Positions 26,055-35,812 are shown, counted from the first letter of the stretch. The stretch: DNA of 47,932 bases from an uncultured Wenzhouxiangella sp. (GCA_937876395.1 CALEIM010000095.1:1-47932); one strand, 5' to 3'. Numbers and translations are program-made. The notes: generated by a model from the letters alone, not told the origin.

Positions 26055-26779
26055 CCCTGGGAATTATCGCTGGCACCGGCACGCTGGATCTGTTCGAGCC
26101 GGGCGAAACGCGGTGCGTCGAAACGTCCTGGGGCGCACCCTCGGCTGACCTGGTACGGGTCCGTGTCGGCCAGGGTGAAGCCTGGTTTCTGGCTCGTCAC
26201 GGCCAGCCGCACCGGATTGCGCCGCACCGAATCAATTATCGGGCCAATATCGATGCCTTCCGGCAACTCGGGGTGCGCCGGGTTCTGGCCATCAATGCCG
26301 TTGGCGCGGTGTCCGATCAGGCCATCAGCGCTACCCTGGCGATCCCCGATCAGCTCATTGACTACACCTGGGGACGGGCGCACAGCTACTGCGATGACAA
26401 TGAAGGCGCGCTGCAGCACGTTGAGTTTGCAGAGCCTTTTTCCGGCCAACTGCGTGAACAATTGATCCGTGCAGCCCGAGCGGCTGAACTGGACTGTCTG
26501 ACGACAGCCTGCGTGGCCGTCACCCAGGGTCCGCGCCTGGAAACGGCCGCCGAAGTGCAGCGCATGCGCCGCGACGGCGCCGATCTGGTCGGCATGACCA
26601 GCATGCCCGAAGCCGCCCTGGCACGCGAGGCCGGTCTGGACTATGCCAGCGTTTGCGTGATCTCCAACCCGGCCGCCGGGCTTGCTGAGGAGGCGATCAG
26701 CACGGCCGCGATTCACGCGGTGCTGGCGGCCAGCATGAACTCGGTGCGGCGCCTGCTCAATGCCCTGATGGAGCGCTGA
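26051..26779 (+). CDS. S-methyl-5'-thioinosine phosphorylase (MTAP/PNP family)
   Basis: Phosphorolysis of methylthioinosine (or a related nucleoside) to hypoxanthine and methylthioribose-1-phosphate. The start at 26051 overlaps hpt by ATGA and gives 242 aa. The family marks are the phosphate loop IIAGTGTLDLF, ARHGQPHRIAPHRINYRAN, and VGMTSMPEAALARE. Near the end SNPAAG carries an Asn where adenosine-type MTAPs have Asp; as in the characterised Pseudomonas aeruginosa enzyme, this points to 6-oxopurine nucleosides. Placement directly after hpt fits, since its product hypoxanthine is the substrate of Hpt. Confidence 0.85.
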   Translation: MTLGIIAGTGTLDLFEPGETRCVETSWGAPSADLVRVRVGQGEAWFLARHGQPHRIAPHRINYRANIDAFRQLGVRRVLAINAVGAVSDQAISATLAIPDQLIDYTWGRAHSYCDDNEGALQHVEFAEPFSGQLREQLIRAARAAELDCLTTACVAVTQGPRLETAAEVQRMRRDGADLVGMTSMPEAALAREAGLDYASVCVISNPAAGLAEEAISTAAIHAVLAASMNSVRRLLNALMER

Positions 26780-26827
26780 TTGGCCTGCCGTTTGGCCAAA
26801 CTGTGATCTGCTTCTCCCTGATTTTGC

Positions 26828-26856
26828 TTGGGTTTCAGTCGGGTCAGGGGTATGCT
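26828..26856 (+). promoter_or_regulatory. Candidate promoter of the pseudo-receiver-like gene
   Basis: TTGGGT (26828-26833) and TATGCT (26851-26856) are separated by 17 bp. The leader to the ATG at 26894 would be about 31 nt and includes a GAGGAAG ribosome binding site. Confidence 0.5.
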
Positions 26857-26893
26857 GGAATTCTGTCCAGTCCAGCCCCCGAGGAAGCTGCTG

Positions 26894-27817
26894 ATGTCCA
26901 ACGCTTCGACCCTCTCAGTCCTTGAGGCCGGTCACCGCGAGTTGACCGTTATGCGATCCCTACTGAATCTTGCCGGCCCGGGCGACGGAGCACGCTGGCA
27001 GATCAGTGACCGGCCGGGCGGAGCCGTGACCATCATTGACGTGGATTCCGCGGCCGGCGAAGCCTGCTGGCGCGACCTGCGTGAGGCCGGATACAGCCCG
27101 ATCGCCCTGACGCGACGGCGCGAGTTTGCAGCCGAACTGGTTCTGCACAAACCGCTGCGTTCGCGCGAGTTTCTCGACTTGCTCCAGCGTCTCGCCGAAG
27201 GCGGCGCTTATGCGCAGACGGATGAACCAGAATCCACCGTGGTCACTGAGGAAGCCGCTACCGAATGGCAGAGCATTGAACAGGGCGATGACCCCGATTT
27301 TGCCACTTTGGCCGAGCATCTGCGTCGCCAGACCTGGAGTTCGCCCGTTGTGATCGAGGCAAAAGGCTGGCCGCGGCTGGTGATTGATCCGGGTTCGGGC
27401 AGCTGGTTCTATGATGGCTCGATTTCCGATATGACGCCGCGACTGCTGGCCCGGCCCCTTGCTGCCAGCGCCGGCCGACAGGTGTCGAGCGCTGATCTGG
27501 TCGATGAGGCAGACGATCTGTTGCGCCGGCCGCTGAGTGAGCTGAAGTGGTTTGCCGGCCTGGCCCAATCACGCGGCAAGCTGCATCCCGACCTGCTCGG
27601 CAACACCGAGTTCATGTTGACTCAGGCACCGGGTGAAGCTATGAAGCACGAGCGCTTCGCCCGCCTGGCGCGCATCCTGATCCGCTCGCCGCTGGGCATT
27701 GATGAACTTCACGGCCAGTCGGGCGAAAGCGCGGAGGATATTGCCACTTTTCTCAACGCCTGCTACACCACCGGCCGCCTGCTGGTGAACCGGTCAGCCA
27801 AGGCGGCTGGATTCTGA
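26894..27817 (+). CDS. Unrecognised protein with pseudo-receiver-like N terminus
   Basis: No family recognised. From ATG 26894 (GAGGAAG 6 nt upstream; an earlier in-frame start lacks a good site) it encodes 307 aa. Residues 30-110 alternate strands and helices like a response-regulator receiver: VTIIDVDSA, a helix WRDLREAGY, IALTRRREF, then VLHKPLRSREFLDLLQRL, where KP resembles the conserved Lys-Pro. The Asp phosphoacceptor pattern is not clear, so it would be a pseudo-receiver. The C-terminal part ends in a winged-helix-like ARILIRSPLGIDELHGQSGESAEDIATFLNACYTTGRLLVN. It may be an adaptor or regulatory protein. It lies convergent to dnaE. Confidence 0.7.
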   Translation: MSNASTLSVLEAGHRELTVMRSLLNLAGPGDGARWQISDRPGGAVTIIDVDSAAGEACWRDLREAGYSPIALTRRREFAAELVLHKPLRSREFLDLLQRLAEGGAYAQTDEPESTVVTEEAATEWQSIEQGDDPDFATLAEHLRRQTWSSPVVIEAKGWPRLVIDPGSGSWFYDGSISDMTPRLLARPLAASAGRQVSSADLVDEADDLLRRPLSELKWFAGLAQSRGKLHPDLLGNTEFMLTQAPGEAMKHERFARLARILIRSPLGIDELHGQSGESAEDIATFLNACYTTGRLLVNRSAKAAGF

Positions 27818-27859
27818 AAGTTGTGGCTCGTCTGGCGAAGGCCGGGATTTATCGGTGAC

Positions 27860-30800
27860 TTATCGGTAGCGAAGTCGCACCGCACCGATTCCACGCACGC
27901 CGTCCAGGGCGGCCAGCAGTTCGGTTGATGGTGAGACCTGCCAGCTCGCACCGAGCCTGAGCAGGACCTGGGCCGCGCCGTTCTGATAGTGCACCATGAC
28001 CGGCGTTGGCCCGTGTCGATAAGGTTGCAGAGCGGCAGCCAGATCCCCTTCCAGATTATCGGCCGCCCGGCTGATGAGCACCTCGACGCGCTGGGCATAC
28101 TTTGAACGGGCCTCATCAACGCTCATGATCTCCTCGGCGACCATGCGAAAACCGCCGCGGAAACCGTCAATTTCAACCCGACCGCGCACGACGATGATCT
28201 CGTCGGGAACCAGGCGTTCGGCAACCTGCTGAAACAGGCGGTCAAAAATGGCCACTTCCAGCCGCGCTGTACCATCATCGATGGCCACGAAAGCGCCTTT
28301 GCCCGGCCGCTTGCGGTTGGCGACGATCAGGCCGGCCAGGGTCATCGGCGTTCCGCCCCCGCGGCCGCTGCGCTGCGGTTTTCCGCCGAGCAGTTTGTCA
28401 ATTCCTTCCAGGCTGGTTGTTGTCGTGCCGGCCAGTTCTTCGCGCAGCTCATCCATCGGGTGGCCGGAAAGGTACAGGCCGAGCGTTTCCTTTTCGGCGC
28501 GCAGCCGCTGGCGCTTGGTCCAGTCGGTGACTTCGGGCAGGGGCTGCTCGGGCTGATCATGGTCGTCCACTTCGGCGGCAGCGCCAAACAGGCTGGTCTG
28601 CCCGGCCTCGCGGTCGGCCTGAAAGCGCTCGGCGCCGGAGAGGATATCGGGCAAGGCCTGGGTCAGGGCGGCGCGATTGGGATGCAGGGAATCGGCTGCG
28701 CCGGAGCGAATCAGGGCTTCGAGCATGCGCCGATTGATGCGCGCCAGGTCCGTCTCCCGGCAAAGCTGTTCCAGCGAGCGAAAACCGCCGCAGCCTTCGC
28801 GCGCCGCGACCAGGCTTTCGACCGCGCTGCGGCCCACACTTTTGAGCGCGCCGAGCCCGTAGCGGATGGCACCGTCTTCGACCTTGAAGTGATAATCCGA
28901 GCGCTGGACGTCGGGCGGCAGGATAGCCAGACCCATCAGACGGCAGTCTTCGATCAGATTGGCAATCTTGTCGGTCTTGTCAAGGTCAGCCGACAGCACG
29001 GCGGCCATGAACTCGGCCGGGTAGTGGGCCTTCAGCCAGGCGGTGTGGTAGGCAATCAGGGCGTAGGCGACCGAATGCGATTTGTTGAAGCCGTAGCGGG
29101 CGAAGGTCTCCATCAGGTTGAAGATCGATTCGGCGTCGCTGGATTCGATGCCGTTGGCTGCCGCCCCCTCGACAAAGATCTGGCGTTGGCGCTCCATCTC
29201 CTCGGCGTTTTTCTTGCCCATGGCGCGCCGAAGCAGGTCGGCACCGCCGAGGCTGTAGCCGGCCAGGTCCTGGGCAATCTGCATGACCTGTTCCTGGTAC
29301 AGGATCACCCCCCAGGTCGGCTTGAGGATGGTTTCGGTTTCAGGATGGGGATAGCGCACCGGCGCCTTGCCGTGTTTGCGATCGATGTATTCATCGACCA
29401 TGCCGGCGTCGAGCGGTCCGGGTCGATACAGGGCGACGGCAGCGACAATGTCGTTGAAGCTGTCGGGTTTCAGCTTGCGCAGCATTTCCTTCATGCCCGG
29501 CGATTCAAGCTGGAAGACTGCGGTGGTGTGTGCCGCGCGCAGCAGATCGAAGGACTTTTCGTCGTCGAGGGGAATATCGTCGAGATTGATTGGCCGCTGC
29601 CCGGTCTTCCCGCGCGCCGCGTTGACGGCCTTCAAGGCCCAGTCAATGATGGTCAGGTTGCGCAGGCCGAGGAAGTCGAACTTGACCAGGCCGACCGATT
29701 CGACATCGTTCTTGTCAAACTGGGTCAACACCGACGAGCCGTCCGGCTCGGTATACAGCGGTGTGTGGTCGGTCAACGGACCTGGCGCAATGACCAGGCC
29801 GCCGGCGTGTTTGCCGGCGTTGCGGGCCAGGCCTTCCAGGGATAGGGCCAGGTCCAGGATGGCGCGGGTATCATCTTCCTTCTGGTAGCGCTCTTTAAGC
29901 TCGGGTTCCTGCTCCAGCGCCTTGTCGAGGGTCATCTCGAGCTGATTGGGAATCAGTTTGGCGATGGAGTCGACAAACGGGTAGTTGAAGCCGAGCACGC
30001 GGCCGCAGTCGCGGACCACGGCCTTGGCCGCCATGGTGCCGTAGGTGATGATCTGGGCGACCCGCTCGCGGCCATAGGCCTGGGCCACATAGTCGATGAC
30101 CCGGTCCCGGCCCTCGACGCAGAAGTCGATGTCGAAGTCGGGCATGGAAACCCGTTCCGGGTTGAGAAAACGCTCGAAAAGAAGCTGGTAACGGATTGGA
30201 TCCAGGTCGGTAATTCCCAAACACCAGGCCACCAGCGAGCCGGCACCCGAACCTCGCCCCGGCCCGACGGGAACGCCATTGTTGCGGGCCCAGGCGATAA
30301 AGTCGGCGACGATCAGGAAGTAGCCAGGAAACCCCATCGAGATAATGACATCAAGCTCGCGGTCAAGGCGCTGCTGGTAGTCGTCAGGCGAACAGGCTTC
30401 CGCCAGGCCATGGCGGTCGAGGCGGGCTTCAAGGCCTTCGGACGACTTGCGGCGCAGGAAATCTGCTTCGGTTTCACCCTCGGGCACCGGGAAGGCCGGC
30501 AGAAAATAGTCACCCAGGCGCAGCTCAAGGTTGCAGCGCCGGGCCAGGTCAACGGTGTTGGCGAGCGCGACCGGCAAATCGGCAAAGCGTTCGGCCATTT
30601 CGGCCGGACTTTTCAGGTACTGCTGGTCGACAAACTCACGCGCCCGGCGTTTGTCGTCCAGCGTTCGGCCCTGGTAAATGCAGACCCTGGCCTCGTGGGC
30701 AAAATAGTCGCCTCGCTCCAGAAAGCGCACATCGTTGCTGGCGATCACCGGCAACTGGTGTTCAACAGACAGCCCAAGCAGCCCGGCTTCAATGAACTCC

Positions 30801-31357
30801 TCCTTGTCGCGGCCAAGGCGCTCGATGGCCAGATAGATGCGGTCGGGAAACAGCGCTTCCCAGTCGTCCAGGCGACTGCCGGCCAGTCCGCGCCGACCCT
30901 CCGCCAGCGCCTTGCCCACGTCGGAATGATGGCCGAGCAGGGCGATCAGGCCCTCGCTGTGGCCGCGCAGCCAGGCGGGATGCACGCGCGGCTGGCCGCG
31001 ATAACGGCCTTCCAGATAACTGCGTGACAGGATTCGACACAGGTTCAGGTAGCCTTGCTGGTTTTCGACCAGCAGGGTCACAACACCAAACGGCTCACCG
31101 TCGCCGTCGCCGCCAAGCTGGACGCGCAGATCGGTGCCGACAATCGGCTTGATCCCGCGCGCCTGGGCCGCGCTGTAGAACTTGACCAGGCCAAACAGAT
31201 TGTGCCAGTCGGTAACGGCCACCGCCGGCATGCCCAGCTCGACGGCACGATCGACGAGCTGATTGATGCGCAGCATGCCGTCTTCCAGCGAAAATTCGCT
31301 GTGTGCGCGCAGATGAATGAAGGAGGTGGCGGGCGCCTGGTGGACTTCCTCGGACAT
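27860..31357 (-). CDS. dnaE: DNA polymerase III subunit alpha
   Basis: Replicative polymerase catalytic subunit, 1165 aa from ATG 31357. The N-terminal PHP domain starts FIHLRAHSEFSLEDGML. The catalytic palm has PDFDIDF (Asp pair near 404), and GPGRGSGAGSLVAW and GKHAGGLVIAP are typical family segments. A helix-hairpin-helix (near INRRMLEALIRSGA) and an OB-fold (MTLAGLIVANRKRPGKGAFVAIDD) complete the C-terminal half. A 26-residue longer frame exists but lies upstream of a TATAAT whose start coincides with the chosen ATG. The NhaC gene ends 49 bp upstream, leaving room only for this promoter. Confidence 0.97.
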   Translation of the reverse strand: MSEEVHQAPATSFIHLRAHSEFSLEDGMLRINQLVDRAVELGMPAVAVTDWHNLFGLVKFYSAAQARGIKPIVGTDLRVQLGGDGDGEPFGVVTLLVENQQGYLNLCRILSRSYLEGRYRGQPRVHPAWLRGHSEGLIALLGHHSDVGKALAEGRRGLAGSRLDDWEALFPDRIYLAIERLGRDKEEFIEAGLLGLSVEHQLPVIASNDVRFLERGDYFAHEARVCIYQGRTLDDKRRAREFVDQQYLKSPAEMAERFADLPVALANTVDLARRCNLELRLGDYFLPAFPVPEGETEADFLRRKSSEGLEARLDRHGLAEACSPDDYQQRLDRELDVIISMGFPGYFLIVADFIAWARNNGVPVGPGRGSGAGSLVAWCLGITDLDPIRYQLLFERFLNPERVSMPDFDIDFCVEGRDRVIDYVAQAYGRERVAQIITYGTMAAKAVVRDCGRVLGFNYPFVDSIAKLIPNQLEMTLDKALEQEPELKERYQKEDDTRAILDLALSLEGLARNAGKHAGGLVIAPGPLTDHTPLYTEPDGSSVLTQFDKNDVESVGLVKFDFLGLRNLTIIDWALKAVNAARGKTGQRPINLDDIPLDDEKSFDLLRAAHTTAVFQLESPGMKEMLRKLKPDSFNDIVAAVALYRPGPLDAGMVDEYIDRKHGKAPVRYPHPETETILKPTWGVILYQEQVMQIAQDLAGYSLGGADLLRRAMGKKNAEEMERQRQIFVEGAAANGIESSDAESIFNLMETFARYGFNKSHSVAYALIAYHTAWLKAHYPAEFMAAVLSADLDKTDKIANLIEDCRLMGLAILPPDVQRSDYHFKVEDGAIRYGLGALKSVGRSAVESLVAAREGCGGFRSLEQLCRETDLARINRRMLEALIRSGAADSLHPNRAALTQALPDILSGAERFQADREAGQTSLFGAAAEVDDHDQPEQPLPEVTDWTKRQRLRAEKETLGLYLSGHPMDELREELAGTTTTSLEGIDKLLGGKPQRSGRGGGTPMTLAGLIVANRKRPGKGAFVAIDDGTARLEVAIFDRLFQQVAERLVPDEIIVVRGRVEIDGFRGGFRMVAEEIMSVDEARSKYAQRVEVLISRAADNLEGDLAAALQPYRHGPTPVMVHYQNGAAQVLLRLGASWQVSPSTELLAALDGVRGIGAVRLRYR

Positions 31358-31363
31358 ACCTTG

Positions 31364-31369
31364 ATTATA
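31364..31369 (-). promoter_or_regulatory. -10 box giving a leaderless dnaE transcript
   Basis: TATAAT on the minus strand is followed by 6 nt and then the dnaE ATG, the same geometry as at the 5'-nucleotidase gene. AAGGT directly abuts the ATG and is too close to act as a normal ribosome binding site. Confidence 0.55.
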
Positions 31370-31406
31370 GTGGTCTGGCCCCCTTTCTTTGCGTCCTTCA
31401 GGCTCT

Positions 31407-33068
31407 TCAGGTTTTCTGGCCCAGCCAGCGTACACCGAAAATCAGCGCCAGGGCGCCCAGCGGCAGGCAGATCCACCAGGCCATGCCGAATCCGGCCGGC
31501 AGGGTGCCGAGCACGATGGCAATGATGCCGGCAAAGGCGGCGTAGGGTAGCTGGGTGCGCACGTGTTCGATATGGTCACACTGGCTGGCCATCGACGACA
31601 GAATGGTGGTATCGGAGATCGGCGAGCAGTGGTCGCCCCAGACAGCGCCGCCGAGCACGGCCGCGACCGTGCCGTAGATAATCGGCATATGCTCGGCATC
31701 AGCAACGCCGTAGTTGCTCATCAATACCCAGGCCAGCGGCAGCATCAGCGGCAGCAGAATACCCATCGTGCCCCAGCTTGATCCGGTGGCAAAAGCCGTT
31801 GCAGCGGCGAGCACGAAAACCAGCGTCGGCAGCAGTCCGGGGTGCAGGTGTTCGCCCAGCATATCGGCCAGAAATTGAGCGGTGCCAAGCGCACCGGTCA
31901 TGCCGGATAATGCCCAGGCGAGGACCAGAATAACGACCGCCAGCAACATGCTGCGCAGGCCGATAAACCAGGCCGACAGGGTATCGGCGGTGTTCAGGCT
32001 GCGGCTCAGCGCGGTCATCAGAATTGCGGCGAGCACGCCCAGCAATGAACCCCACAGCAGCGACTGGTAGGGGTCTGCGCTGCCGATGATTTCCTGCAGA
32101 TTCTCGCCTTCGCCGCTGAGCAACAGACCGACGATTACCGAAACAATCAGGGTCAGCACCGGCACGACGGCATTGCGCGCCAGGCAGCGGGTTCCCTCTG
32201 CCGGCTGGACCTGCTGCATATCATCATCGACCAGAGCACTGCTGACCGCCGCGGGTGCGACCTGGCCGGTGTGGCGGGCGCGCCGTTCGGCCTTGAGCAT
32301 GGGGCCGAAATCACGCCCGGAAACCACGATCGTGACAATCAGGACCAGGGCAAACAGCGGGTAGAAGCTGTAGGGAATCGAGTTGAGGAAAATGAAGTAG
32401 GCGTTGGCCTCAAGACCGTCGATGGTTTCGATGGCACTGCCAACCAAACCCACCTCGTAACCGACCCAGGTGCTGACCAGGGCAATACAGGCGATTGGTG
32501 CGGCGGTGGAGTCCACCAGGTAGGCGAGCTTTTCACGCGAAATCCCGACCCGGTCGGTAATCGGGCGCATGGTATTGCCCAGCACCAGGGTGTTGGCATA
32601 GTCGTCGAAAAAGATCGCAAAGCCCATCGCGATCGTGGCCAGGCTGGCCCGACGCACGGAGTTGGCGAACCCGGCGATGTATTCGACGATACCCAGCAAG
32701 CCGCCGTTTTTCGAGATGATGCCGACCATCCCGCCGACCATCATGGAAAATAGAATGACGGCGGCATGATCGCGATCGGCGAGGGCATCGACAATGTGCA
32801 GCTCAAAGGCTTCAAGCAGGCCGACCCACAAACCGAGCGGGGTAAAACCGTTCAGCGCCCAGGCGCCGACCCAGATGCCTACAAACAGCGCCGGGACGAC
32901 CTGGCGAAGCGCCAGGGCCAGGACGATGGCGATCACCGGCGGCAGGACGGAAACCCAGCCAAAATGGCTGGATTCAGCAGCCATCAGTGCAGGGCTGCCC
33001 AGCAGGCCGAAGAACAGCACCAGGCGGCGCGGTTCAAGAAACGAGTCAAGAAACGAGATTTTTTTCAT
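31407..33068 (-). CDS. NhaC-family Na+/H+ antiporter
   Basis: Polytopic inner-membrane protein of 553 aa with at least ten hydrophobic segments. Typical family segments are LRQVVPALFVGIWVGAW, GFAIFFDDYANTLVLGNTMR (the conserved acidic FFDDYAN), YLVDSTAAPIACIALVSTW and VWGDHCSPISDTTILSSMA. The N terminus from ATG 33068 has a short charged stretch, then hydrophobic residues. The ATG overlaps the stop of the DUF349 gene (ATGA), so it is translated by coupling. A sodium or proton-linked exchange role is supported by family; a few members exchange organic solutes instead. Confidence 0.9.
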   Translation of the reverse strand: MKKISFLDSFLEPRRLVLFFGLLGSPALMAAESSHFGWVSVLPPVIAIVLALALRQVVPALFVGIWVGAWALNGFTPLGLWVGLLEAFELHIVDALADRDHAAVILFSMMVGGMVGIISKNGGLLGIVEYIAGFANSVRRASLATIAMGFAIFFDDYANTLVLGNTMRPITDRVGISREKLAYLVDSTAAPIACIALVSTWVGYEVGLVGSAIETIDGLEANAYFIFLNSIPYSFYPLFALVLIVTIVVSGRDFGPMLKAERRARHTGQVAPAAVSSALVDDDMQQVQPAEGTRCLARNAVVPVLTLIVSVIVGLLLSGEGENLQEIIGSADPYQSLLWGSLLGVLAAILMTALSRSLNTADTLSAWFIGLRSMLLAVVILVLAWALSGMTGALGTAQFLADMLGEHLHPGLLPTLVFVLAAATAFATGSSWGTMGILLPLMLPLAWVLMSNYGVADAEHMPIIYGTVAAVLGGAVWGDHCSPISDTTILSSMASQCDHIEHVRTQLPYAAFAGIIAIVLGTLPAGFGMAWWICLPLGALALIFGVRWLGQKT

Positions 33069-35743
33069 TCGGCGCCCGACATTGACTCCAGAATGTTCCC
33101 GCATTTTCGGAACCGTTCGACCAGCGCTGCGTGCTGCTCGGCCGGACGCGGGAAAGTGGCGTACCAGCGCTGTCTGAGCTGGTCGAGTTCGCCGCTCAGT
33201 GAGGCTTGCTGATCGCGGCCGCCGAGGCGGTTGGCGAGACGTTCAACCTGGAAGTTCATGCGCGCCTGGCGGTCGGCCTCGGGTGATTCCAGACCAGCCA
33301 GAAACTCCATTTCGATGACGACTTGGCGGGCCTGCTCACCGTTGACCTTGGCCGTTTCATCAAGGTCGTTCAAATGGGTGGCGGGCTCAGCCAGGACCTT
33401 GAGCTGCTCAAGCAGCAGTGGGGCAATGGCCGCGTCGTCGGCAAAACTCGGGAGCGGGTCCGGAAGTTTGACGTCCTGTCCGTCCAGGCGTGCCTGCCAG
33501 GCCTGCTGCACGGTATCGGATAGCGTGTCAAGTTGATCGCGGATCAGGCGTCGCTCGGCGTGTCGTCGCTCTTCGAGGCGTCGCTTCAAGCTCTGTTCGG
33601 CGGCTTCGAAGCGAGACTCCAGCGCCTTGGGTTTGCGCTGTATCGACTGCCACTCCTGCTTGACGGTCTGCAGGCGGCCCTCGCTGGCGCTCAGTTGCTC
33701 GTCATCGACCTTGGCCAGCGCTTCGGCCTGTTCCACCAGGGCGCGCAGCTCGGCCTGCTCGGCCTCCCGAGCCTGGACCTGCTCGGCATGCTCGCCGGCC
33801 AGCGTTTCGAAGAGCGAGTCGATCGGGGCACGAAACTCCTTCCAAAGCGGCTGTTCGATGCGCCGACGCCCGCGGCCGGCCTTTTGCCAGCGGGCCTGCA
33901 GCGACTTGGCCTGGTCAATTGCGGATTTGAGATCGGATTCGTGGACCAGGGCCTGGGCTTCACGGATCAGGCCGCGCTTGCGGTTTTCGATTTCTTCGAA
34001 ACCCTGATCGAGACGGGCAGAAAGTCGATCCATGAGCTGGCGCAGCTCGCCGGCGGCCTTGCCGCGCGCTTTCGGCGGCAGCTCGTCGAGGCGCTGGATG
34101 ACCTGGCGGGACCGGCGCATGAAGGTGGTCAGCGATTCGACGTCGCTGGCCTCATCGGTGGCAAGCTCGTTACCACGCGCCAGAAAGGCGTCGAGCTGGT
34201 CGAGATTGCCGGAGCGAACTTCGTGACGCTTTTCGAAAAACGGCTGGGCCTGATCGAAGGCCTGCTTGCAGGCCGCCTGAAAACGCCGCCACTGGCTGGG
34301 CGGAGCCGCATGCTGGCGGCGGTCGCCAGGCAGTACTTCAAGTTTTTCAAGGCCCTCCCACTGGGCGCGCGCCTGCTTGAGTTCTGCGCTGATCGCATCC
34401 GGGTGCTGGCCGGAACCCGCCAGCTTTTCGACGCGCTCGATCAGCTCGCTACGCACCTTGTTGTTCGACCAGTGCTCCCAGTTGCGCATTTCCCGCAGCC
34501 GGCCTTCCAGACGTGAGAGACGACCGCCGACCCGGCGCGGCCGCAACCTGGGCTTCAGTCGGTCAAAGCGGCTGCGCAGCTCGCGGAGCTGAACTTGTGC
34601 GTCGGCAATCGGGCCGGAGTCAAGCCGCTCTGCCGCAGCGTCGAGCGCGGCTGACCAGTCGAAATCATCTTCGCGGCGCTTGGCCGGGGGCGGTGACTCG
34701 ACGTGCAGGCGGCGTTTTTGCAGCAGATGGATGCTCGGCAGCAGCCGTTGGCGCAGGGCCTCATCGGCCGGGCCGGGTGTATCGATCCGGCTCCAGCTAC
34801 GATCAAAATCTGCCAGTATTTCGGCGGCAGCATCCGGCTTGAGGCGCTCAATCGGTGCGGCGTTCTCAAGGCGCTGCTCGAAAGCTGTGAGAACCGGGTC
34901 GACCGCCCCTGGCTGCTCTGCCAAGGCGCTCTGGTCAGCCGTTTCAGCGGGCAAACTTGCCGACGGCGCGGTCATCGCCCGGCGCACGATGGCCACAGCA
35001 CCTGCGAAGCGACGTTCAAGCACCTCGTCGGGCTGGTCAATGCTTGCCCAGCCCGATTCCAGGTCGGCAAGTTCACTGCTCCGATCGCCCTCGAACAGAC
35101 CCCGGGCCAGGCGTTCAGCGCGGCCGACCAGCTCGGCGGCGTGTTCAGCCTTGGGGTCGTGGCGGCCGCTGGCGGCCTGGACCAGCTTGAGGCGCGCTGC
35201 CACCGCACGGGCGCGCTTTTTGCTGTGTCGCCGGAGTTTTTCCGCAATGCGCAGCAGCGTGGATTCCTGGTCAATCCGCTCCAGCAGCGACAGGGCGAGT
35301 TCGTCGTCGCGCTCATCGACCACCCGATCACCGAGGAAGCCGGGCGTGTCGATACGTTCCAGCGCAGCCGCGCGCAGGGCGCGATCGGGCGCCTTGCACG
35401 CGGCGCTGCGGATCAGCTCTCGGTCATCAATCCGGCCAAACCAGTCCAGACGCTCGGTGATGAATGCCTCGTTTGCGCTGCGCAGGACGGCACGGGCAAG
35501 AAAAGCGTCCGCGGCTGCGATAATCGCGGGGTCGGTTTCGCGCAGCTGCGCGTCCAGCCAGAACGGCTCGGTATCAATCCGCCGGAGCGCTGCCAGGCGC
35601 ACCGCCGGTGATGAATCATGCTCGGCGAGCTTGCCGAGCTGCTCGATCAGTTCAGGCTCATCGCTGTCAATCACTGCCTGCAGTCGAATTTCTGGATCGC
35701 GATGCTCCCAGACTGGGCCAAAAAGGCGCTTTTTGATGCTCAT
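33065..35743 (-). CDS. DUF349 coiled-coil protein
   Basis: An 892-aa soluble protein dominated by charged helices. The N-terminal 200 residues look like HEAT-type repeats (IRLQAVIDSDEPELIEQL, VRLAALRRIDTEPFW). The rest has several W-containing helical hairpins typical of DUF349 (ARWQKAGRGRRRIEQPLWKEF; QKAR-like WQ/WK pairs) and long coiled-coil stretches rich in Glu, Gln, Arg and Ala. No catalytic motif is visible. AAGGGATCT directly before the ATG offers the ribosome binding site, and TATAAT at 35778-35783 is the likely -10 box. The last bases overlap the NhaC start. Confidence 0.85.
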   Translation of the reverse strand: MSIKKRLFGPVWEHRDPEIRLQAVIDSDEPELIEQLGKLAEHDSSPAVRLAALRRIDTEPFWLDAQLRETDPAIIAAADAFLARAVLRSANEAFITERLDWFGRIDDRELIRSAACKAPDRALRAAALERIDTPGFLGDRVVDERDDELALSLLERIDQESTLLRIAEKLRRHSKKRARAVAARLKLVQAASGRHDPKAEHAAELVGRAERLARGLFEGDRSSELADLESGWASIDQPDEVLERRFAGAVAIVRRAMTAPSASLPAETADQSALAEQPGAVDPVLTAFEQRLENAAPIERLKPDAAAEILADFDRSWSRIDTPGPADEALRQRLLPSIHLLQKRRLHVESPPPAKRREDDFDWSAALDAAAERLDSGPIADAQVQLRELRSRFDRLKPRLRPRRVGGRLSRLEGRLREMRNWEHWSNNKVRSELIERVEKLAGSGQHPDAISAELKQARAQWEGLEKLEVLPGDRRQHAAPPSQWRRFQAACKQAFDQAQPFFEKRHEVRSGNLDQLDAFLARGNELATDEASDVESLTTFMRRSRQVIQRLDELPPKARGKAAGELRQLMDRLSARLDQGFEEIENRKRGLIREAQALVHESDLKSAIDQAKSLQARWQKAGRGRRRIEQPLWKEFRAPIDSLFETLAGEHAEQVQAREAEQAELRALVEQAEALAKVDDEQLSASEGRLQTVKQEWQSIQRKPKALESRFEAAEQSLKRRLEERRHAERRLIRDQLDTLSDTVQQAWQARLDGQDVKLPDPLPSFADDAAIAPLLLEQLKVLAEPATHLNDLDETAKVNGEQARQVVIEMEFLAGLESPEADRQARMNFQVERLANRLGGRDQQASLSGELDQLRQRWYATFPRPAEQHAALVERFRKCGNILESMSGAE

Positions 35744-35777
35744 AGATCCCTTTAATCAAATCTTGCCGCTGGACTTC

Positions 35778-35783
35778 ATTATA
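35778..35783 (-). promoter_or_regulatory. -10 box of the DUF349-nhaC transcript
   Basis: A perfect TATAAT on the minus strand lies 34 nt before the DUF349 ATG. TCAGCA at 35801-35806 is a partial -35 at 17 bp spacing. Confidence 0.5.
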
Positions 35784-35812
35784 GGTTTGCCGCGGGCGGC
35801 TGCTGACCGGCC

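Noticed and set aside
28460..29845. Long plus-strand frame opposite dnaE (461 codons), and similar ones at 3037-5106, 10258-11496, 34680-36086 and 36971-38167
   Set aside because: They lie fully antisense to well-supported genes, show low-complexity Arg/Ser/Ala or Gly/His-rich translations and have no domain signal; such frames arise in GC-rich DNA.
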